Positions 59,327 to 64,000 of a DNA stretch of 64,000 nucleotides are shown here, piece by piece; the stretch's first letter is position 1, and every line of letters starts with the position of its first letter. Source of the stretch: Larkinella humicola. Its GTDB lineage: Bacteria > Bacteroidota > Bacteroidia > Cytophagales > Spirosomataceae. The notes under the pieces were generated by a model. That model searched no databases, was not told where the DNA came from, and worked only from the letters and a program-made list of their open reading frames with translations. The stretch lies in NCBI RefSeq assembly GCF_008727875.1, contig NZ_VTWS01000010.1, forward strand, positions 62,001 to 126,000. Direction: 5' to 3'. A program made the position numbers and the translations under genes.

Positions 59327-60355
59327 ATGGATAGCGCAAAATACCAGGAATTGCTGGCTAAATACCTGAACGGCGACTGCTCCGACGAAGAGCGGGCGCT
59401 GATCGACCAGTGGTATGCGTCATTGGATGCAGAGGTGGACTTGCCGGCCACAGCCGATGAAAAGAACCAACTGCTGGCCCGAAACTGGCAGGATCTGAGC
59501 CAGCGGACGCTGAAATCCAAACCGGCCCGTCCACTTCATTTCCGGCCTTACTGGGCAGCCGCTGCGGCTTTGGCCGTATTGTTGGGACTCGGCTGGTATT
59601 TTCAGATTTGGAAAACGACGAGCGTACCGACACAAGCGTTCGAAGTTTCGGATGCAAAACCGTCCTTTGTTGAGAAGACCAACACCTCGGCCCTTCCCAA
59701 GCGAATCACCCTGAGTGACAAGAGCATAGTAACCCTGGAGCCCGGCAGCAAAATCCGGTATCCGGCCACGTTCACCGGCCAGAACCGGGAAGTTACCCTG
59801 ACGGGCGAAGCATTTTTCGAGGTGCAGAAAAATCCGCACCAGCCGTTTCTGGTGTATTCAAATGATTTGATAACCAAAGTGTTAGGAACCAGTTTCCGGA
59901 TTAAGGCCAATGCGGCCAACCGCAACATTACGGTTTCGGTGCGGACGGGGCGCGTGTCGGTGTATTCCCCCACACTGGCGACGGCGGCTAAAACCAAATC
60001 CGACCCCGAAACCATTGGCGTTGTCCTGACGCCCAATCAGCAGGTGACCTACCTGGATCTGGAGCACCGGCTGGTGAAAACGCTGGTGGAAAAACCGGTC
60101 GTGCTGGTTCAGAAAGCCGAACTCCCCACCTTTACGTTTCAGAACGCGCCGATTTCGGTGCTGATGACGGCCATCGAAAAAACGTACGGCGTCGATGTCG
60201 TGTACGACGAGGAGGTGATGAGTAACTGCTTCATTACAACCTCGCTGGAGCAGGAAGACCTATACGACAAACTAAACATCATCTGTAAACTGCTGGGAGC
60301 CAGCTACAAAGTGATCGACGCCCAGATCGTCATCTCCGGTCCGGGTTGCCAGTAA
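59327..60355 (+). CDS. FecR family anti-sigma factor (module 3)
   Basis: 342 residues from ATG 59327; a TTG at 59306 is seven codons earlier but is less likely. Membrane segment FRPYWAAAAALAVLLGLGWYF near 71-91, FecR domain (KRITLSDKSIVTLEPGSKIRYP; REVTLTGEAFFEV; GTSFRI) and DUF4974-like C-terminus (FQNAPISVLMTAIEKTYGVDVVYDEEVMSNC). It is close in sequence to the module 1 FecR. Confidence 0.92.
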   Translation: MDSAKYQELLAKYLNGDCSDEERALIDQWYASLDAEVDLPATADEKNQLLARNWQDLSQRTLKSKPARPLHFRPYWAAAAALAVLLGLGWYFQIWKTTSVPTQAFEVSDAKPSFVEKTNTSALPKRITLSDKSIVTLEPGSKIRYPATFTGQNREVTLTGEAFFEVQKNPHQPFLVYSNDLITKVLGTSFRIKANAANRNITVSVRTGRVSVYSPTLATAAKTKSDPETIGVVLTPNQQVTYLDLEHRLVKTLVEKPVVLVQKAELPTFTFQNAPISVLMTAIEKTYGVDVVYDEEVMSNCFITTSLEQEDLYDKLNIICKLLGASYKVIDAQIVISGPGCQ

Positions 60356-60408
60356 CCAAACCGTTTCACACTTAACCCGAAAGGAATGATGTAATTCTAA
60401 CGCAACTC

Positions 60409-60448
60409 AAAAAAAGAAGGTCGGTGATGGGTCCAAGCATCACCGACC
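60409..60448 (+). promoter_or_regulatory. A-run plus hairpin between fecR and susC (module 3)
   Basis: A7 at 60409-60415, then GGTCGGTGATG (60419-60429) / CATCACCGACC (60438-60448), an 11-bp perfect stem with an 8-base loop. It is 101 bases before the SusC ATG and matches the position and form of the module 1 element, though the sequence differs. Confidence 0.5.
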
Positions 60449-60549
60449 GGATCAAGCTCCAGCCGCCGGATCGTGTTCCGACGCATCTTTTCAGATGTGC
60501 AGGGCTTCTTTGTCTTTGCCTAAATCCTCAAACAAAAACATCCAAAGGT

Positions 60550-63500
60550 ATGAAATTACCTCGAATCTCTCACGCATTCGTCCTTACCCTTATGCGTATC
60601 ACGTTTACCCAACTGATTTGTACGTTTCTGGTCGTGGGGGTGACCTACGCCAAAACCGTCCGGGCGCAGGCGCTGCTGGAACAACCCGTTACGCTGTCGA
60701 TTGAGAACAAGGAAATTAGCGTCGTTTTATCCCGAATCGAAAAGGTGGCGAAGGTGACGTTTTCGTACATCCCGCAGCAGATTCAGGCCGACCGCCGGGT
60801 GTCGCTCAACGTCACCAACCAGCCTTTGTCCAGCGTACTGGATCAGCTTTTTCGCAATGCCGCCGTGTCGTATGAAGTCGTGGGCCGGAAGCAGATTCTG
60901 CTCAGCAAACCGCCGGTTTCGCCCGCCATCAATCCCGGGTTTTCACCGAAAAGTACCCAGTCCGAAACGGAAAAACCGCTCGACCGGGCGATTACCGGAA
61001 AAGTGACCGACGAAAAAGGCGAAGGCTTGCCGGGCGTGAGTGTGGTGGTCAAAAACACGACGCGCGGAACCAGCACCGACGCCGATGGGCGGTTTAAACT
61101 CAACGTGCCGAATGAGGCCACCACCCTGGTTTTTTCGTTCGTGGGTTATTTAAGCCAGGAAGTTGCGATTGGAAACCGCTCGGATCTGGCGGTTGATCTG
61201 AAAGTCGATACCAAAAGCCTGGAGGAAGTGGTGGTGGTGGGCTACGGAACCGTCAAAAAAAGCGATCTGACCGGTTCGCTCTCGCAGGTCAAAGCCAAGG
61301 AACTGAACGCTTTTCCGAACAGCAATGTGTTGCAGGCGTTGTCGGGCCGGGCGGCCGGGGTGCAGGTTTTGCAGAATACCGGCGCGCCCGGAGCCGGTGT
61401 CAGCGTTCGGATTCGGGGCACCAATTCCATTCAGGGCAGCAACGAGCCGCTGTATGTCGTGGACGGTTTTCCGATTTCGGGCAGCAACCCGACGGCCCTC
61501 AACAACTCCGATATTGAAAGCATCGAGATTCTGAAAGATGCCTCAGCCACGGCCATTTATGGTTCGCGGGGTGCCAACGGCGTCGTGATCATCACCACCA
61601 AACGCGGAAAAACCGGCAAAACCAACGTCGATTTCGAAACCAGTTACACCAGCCAGAAGCTGATCAAAAAACTGGATCTGATGAACGCGAAAGAATACGC
61701 AATGTTCTACAACGAACAGGCTCTCAACGATAAATTATCCCCTTACTTCACACAGGCGCAGATCGACGGTTTTGGCGAGGGGTTCGACTGGCAGGATCTG
61801 GTTTTCCAGAAAGCACCCATGATCACCTCGGCGCTGAACATCAGCGGGGGCAATGAGAAAACCCAGTTTTCGGTGTCGGGCAGTGTGTTCAACCAGGATG
61901 GTATTGTCAAAGGCAGCGATTACAAACGGTATTCGCTGCGCGCTAATGTCAATCACGAGATCAGCAAGAAGTTCAGTTTCAACCTCTCCAGCACACTGAC
62001 CCGCCTGAACACCGGGCGCAAAGACAGTGGGGGAGGGAGCCGCGGCAACTCGATGATTTCGGGGGCGATTTCGGCTCCGCCGACGCTGACACCCTACAAG
62101 GATGACGGCACGTATCGCGTGTTGGCCACTTCGTATCCCTTTGTCGCAACGGATTTGATCAATCCGCTGAATTTTATCAACGAACAATCCGACCAGATCA
62201 GGGCGAACCTGGCGCTGGTGAATGCGGCTTTGATTTTTCGCCCCATTCCCGATCTGACCATCAAGATTGCGGGCGGTATCGAAAACCGCGATGACCGCAC
62301 GGATTCGTACCGCACCCGCAATTTTGTCAACTCGGCGGGTGTTGCCAATGTCAGTACGAATCAGATTACCAGCCTGTTGAGTGAAAATACGATCAGCTAC
62401 ACCAAAAGCTTCCAAAAACATTCCGTGTCGGCCGTTGCCGGGTTTACCTATCAGGATTTTGTCAGTACGTCCCTGTCTGCGGGCGGGAACGGTTTTCTGA
62501 GCGATATTTTTGGCACCTATGACCTGAGTGCCTCCATCACCCCGGGTATTCCCAATTCCGGGTATTCCAAGTCGGTTTTGCTCTCGTATCTGGCGCGCGT
62601 CAATTACGGTTTCGATGGGAAGTATTTACTGACGGCCAGCTTTCGGCGCGATGGTTCGTCCAAATACAGCGAAGGCAACAAGTGGGGCTTTTTTCCGTCG
62701 GCGGCTTTTGCCTGGCGTGTCTCCAACGAGGATTTCCTGAAAGAAAATACATTCATCTCGGACCTGAAATTCCGGGCGAGTTGGGGCCTGACCGGTAGCC
62801 AGGCTATTGGGGCGTATGCCACACTAAACCAGCTTTCGTCGGGCAAAACCGTGTATGACAATGCGTTATACAACACGTTTGCGCCCGGCACGCGCCTGCC
62901 AGGAAACCTGAAATGGGAAACGACGGAACAAAAAGACGTCGGAATCGATCTGGGGATTCTGAAAAACCGGGTGACGTTTACGCTCGATTACTACATTAAA
63001 AACACCCGAGATTTGCTCAATACTGTCGTCCTGCCGTCGTCGCTGGGCTTTACCAGCACGATTCAGAACGTGGGACAGGTGCAGAACAAGGGCTTCGAAC
63101 TGGGCGTCGATTCGCGGATTCTTACCGGGACGTTCAGGTGGGATCTGAATGCCAACTTTTCCCTGAACCGCAACAAAGTGGTGAAGTTGCAGGGGGGCGA
63201 GGACATTCTGGGCGGAACCGTCAGTGTTGTTGCGATCAACGATGTGACGAACATCCTGCGCGAAGGCCAACCCATCGGGCGGTACTGGGGCTATGTGGAA
63301 GAGGGCTACGATGACAAAGGCAAAATCAAGTTCAAGGATCTCGACGGTGACGGGGCCATCAGCATCAAGGACAAAACCTACATCGGCGACCCGAATCCCA
63401 CGTTTACGTTCGGCGTCAACTCGGCCATGAGCTACAAAAACTTCGATCTGACCATTTTCCTGCAAGGTGTTCAGGGCAACGACCTGTTCAACGCCAGCGC

Positions 63501-63897
63501 GATTGTCAATACGATGGACTACGGGTTTGGCCTCAACATGCCGAAGGAGGTTTTTTATAACCACTGGTCGCCCACCAATCCGAATGCAAAATACCCGATC
63601 ATCAGCAATTCCAGCCGGACGAGTGTGTCGAACCGCTACATCGAAGACGGTTCCTACCTGCGGCTGAAGACCATCCAACTCGCCTACAACCTGCCGCTGC
63701 AAACCTGGGGTGTCAACTGGATTCGGAACGCGCAATTGTATGCCAGCGGACAGAATTTGCTGACACTGACCAATTACTCGTGGTGGGACCCCGAAGTGAA
63801 CTCCAACGGCGGAGCCAACTCGACCAACCAGGGCTTTGATTTCAACAGTTATCCATCCTCAAAATCCGTCACCGTCGGCGTGCGGGTAGGGTTTTAA
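60550..63897 (+). CDS. SusC/RagA-type TonB-dependent transporter (module 3)
   Basis: 1115 residues from ATG 60550; an in-frame GTG at 60424 lies inside the hairpin region and is rejected. STN domain (about 45-115, EQPVTLSIENKEISVVLSRIEKV), carboxypeptidase-D-like domain, plug (LEEVVVVGYGTVKKSDLTGSLSQV) and barrel ending SVTVGVRVGF. It is highly similar to the module 1 SusC over most of its length. A SusD partner should follow beyond the right edge. Confidence 0.95.
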   Translation: MKLPRISHAFVLTLMRITFTQLICTFLVVGVTYAKTVRAQALLEQPVTLSIENKEISVVLSRIEKVAKVTFSYIPQQIQADRRVSLNVTNQPLSSVLDQLFRNAAVSYEVVGRKQILLSKPPVSPAINPGFSPKSTQSETEKPLDRAITGKVTDEKGEGLPGVSVVVKNTTRGTSTDADGRFKLNVPNEATTLVFSFVGYLSQEVAIGNRSDLAVDLKVDTKSLEEVVVVGYGTVKKSDLTGSLSQVKAKELNAFPNSNVLQALSGRAAGVQVLQNTGAPGAGVSVRIRGTNSIQGSNEPLYVVDGFPISGSNPTALNNSDIESIEILKDASATAIYGSRGANGVVIITTKRGKTGKTNVDFETSYTSQKLIKKLDLMNAKEYAMFYNEQALNDKLSPYFTQAQIDGFGEGFDWQDLVFQKAPMITSALNISGGNEKTQFSVSGSVFNQDGIVKGSDYKRYSLRANVNHEISKKFSFNLSSTLTRLNTGRKDSGGGSRGNSMISGAISAPPTLTPYKDDGTYRVLATSYPFVATDLINPLNFINEQSDQIRANLALVNAALIFRPIPDLTIKIAGGIENRDDRTDSYRTRNFVNSAGVANVSTNQITSLLSENTISYTKSFQKHSVSAVAGFTYQDFVSTSLSAGGNGFLSDIFGTYDLSASITPGIPNSGYSKSVLLSYLARVNYGFDGKYLLTASFRRDGSSKYSEGNKWGFFPSAAFAWRVSNEDFLKENTFISDLKFRASWGLTGSQAIGAYATLNQLSSGKTVYDNALYNTFAPGTRLPGNLKWETTEQKDVGIDLGILKNRVTFTLDYYIKNTRDLLNTVVLPSSLGFTSTIQNVGQVQNKGFELGVDSRILTGTFRWDLNANFSLNRNKVVKLQGGEDILGGTVSVVAINDVTNILREGQPIGRYWGYVEEGYDDKGKIKFKDLDGDGAISIKDKTYIGDPNPTFTFGVNSAMSYKNFDLTIFLQGVQGNDLFNASAIVNTMDYGFGLNMPKEVFYNHWSPTNPNAKYPIISNSSRTSVSNRYIEDGSYLRLKTIQLAYNLPLQTWGVNWIRNAQLYASGQNLLTLTNYSWWDPEVNSNGGANSTNQGFDFNSYPSSKSVTVGVRVGF

Positions 63898-63901
63898 AAT
63901 T

Positions 63902-64000
63902 ATTGAGTGATTGAGCGAATGAGTAATTGAGTGAAAAGATCAGCACTATTGTTAGCCTCCAGGCTCGCCCAATTGTTTCACTCAATCACTCAATTACTCA
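63902..64000. repeat. Periodic-arm intergenic hairpin I (8-nt units, runs off the edge)
   Basis: The left arm has ATTGAGTG, ATTGAGCG, AATGAGTA, ATTGAGTG (63902-63933). The right arm from about 63977 has CACTCAAT, CACTCAAT and TACTCA to the last base. It begins four bases after the SusC stop and is of the same family as hairpin H after the module 1 SusC. Confidence 0.85.

Overview
The window reads as a piece of a Bacteroidota chromosome, most likely order Cytophagales and near Spirosoma/Larkinella (the genus is inference). The signs are: SusC/SusD pairs each preceded by an ECF sigma factor and a FecR anti-sigma; a hybrid two-component sensor with periplasmic propeller repeats; a type IX secretion C-terminal domain; many lipoproteins and Tat-exported enzymes; starts without Shine-Dalgarno sequences; and two promoters close to the Bacteroidota TTTG-N20-TAnnTTTG form. 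All 41 genes called look intact. No rRNA, tRNA, CRISPR array or insertion sequence was seen.

Layout. 1-3141: 3'-truncated hybrid sensor kinase. 3330-17287: housekeeping and secreted enzymes (DUF885 hydrolase, CvfB-like protein, galactose-mutarotase-like protein, an AT-richer alpha/beta hydrolase, M3 peptidase, RhlE helicase, DenD, P1 peptidase) and small unknowns. 17327-21090: a MarR regulator and a rifampicin-phosphotransferase-like enzyme with a complete SAM methyltransferase domain nested inside it. 21382-25000: a GH9 cellulase with two CBM-like repeats and a T9SS tail. 25253-29889: an ABC ATPase and a permease fused to an M1 peptidase. 30294-34291: a Tat aminotransferase, a Tat flavin amine oxidase and a secreted Hint-domain protein. 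34341-36861: an oxidoreductase and TetR sharing one operator sequence, then an SDR. 37087-38736: a sulfatase. 39030-63897: three ECF sigma/FecR/SusC modules. The first two also carry SusD and cargo enzymes (FAD oxidoreductase plus sialate O-acetylesterase; two paralogous proteins of unknown family). The third runs off the right edge after SusC.

How the genes work together. In the three glycan-uptake modules, SusC proteins with an N-terminal STN domain probably signal through FecR to their ECF sigma factor, so that substrate switches on its own uptake. SusD captures the substrate and the cargo enzymes process it. MarR plus the Rph-methyltransferase fusion looks like an inducible antibiotic-modifying pair. 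TetR and the oxidoreductase look like an electrophile-responsive pair.

The most unusual signal is a set of nine long intergenic hairpins (8512, 25146, 28884, 31481, 33136, 36981, 44325, 48831, 63902). Their arms are mostly built from degenerate tandem units of 7, 8 or 10 nt. They usually begin within a few bases of a stop codon, and in two cases the two arms differ by exactly one unit. I know of no named element that matches this architecture.
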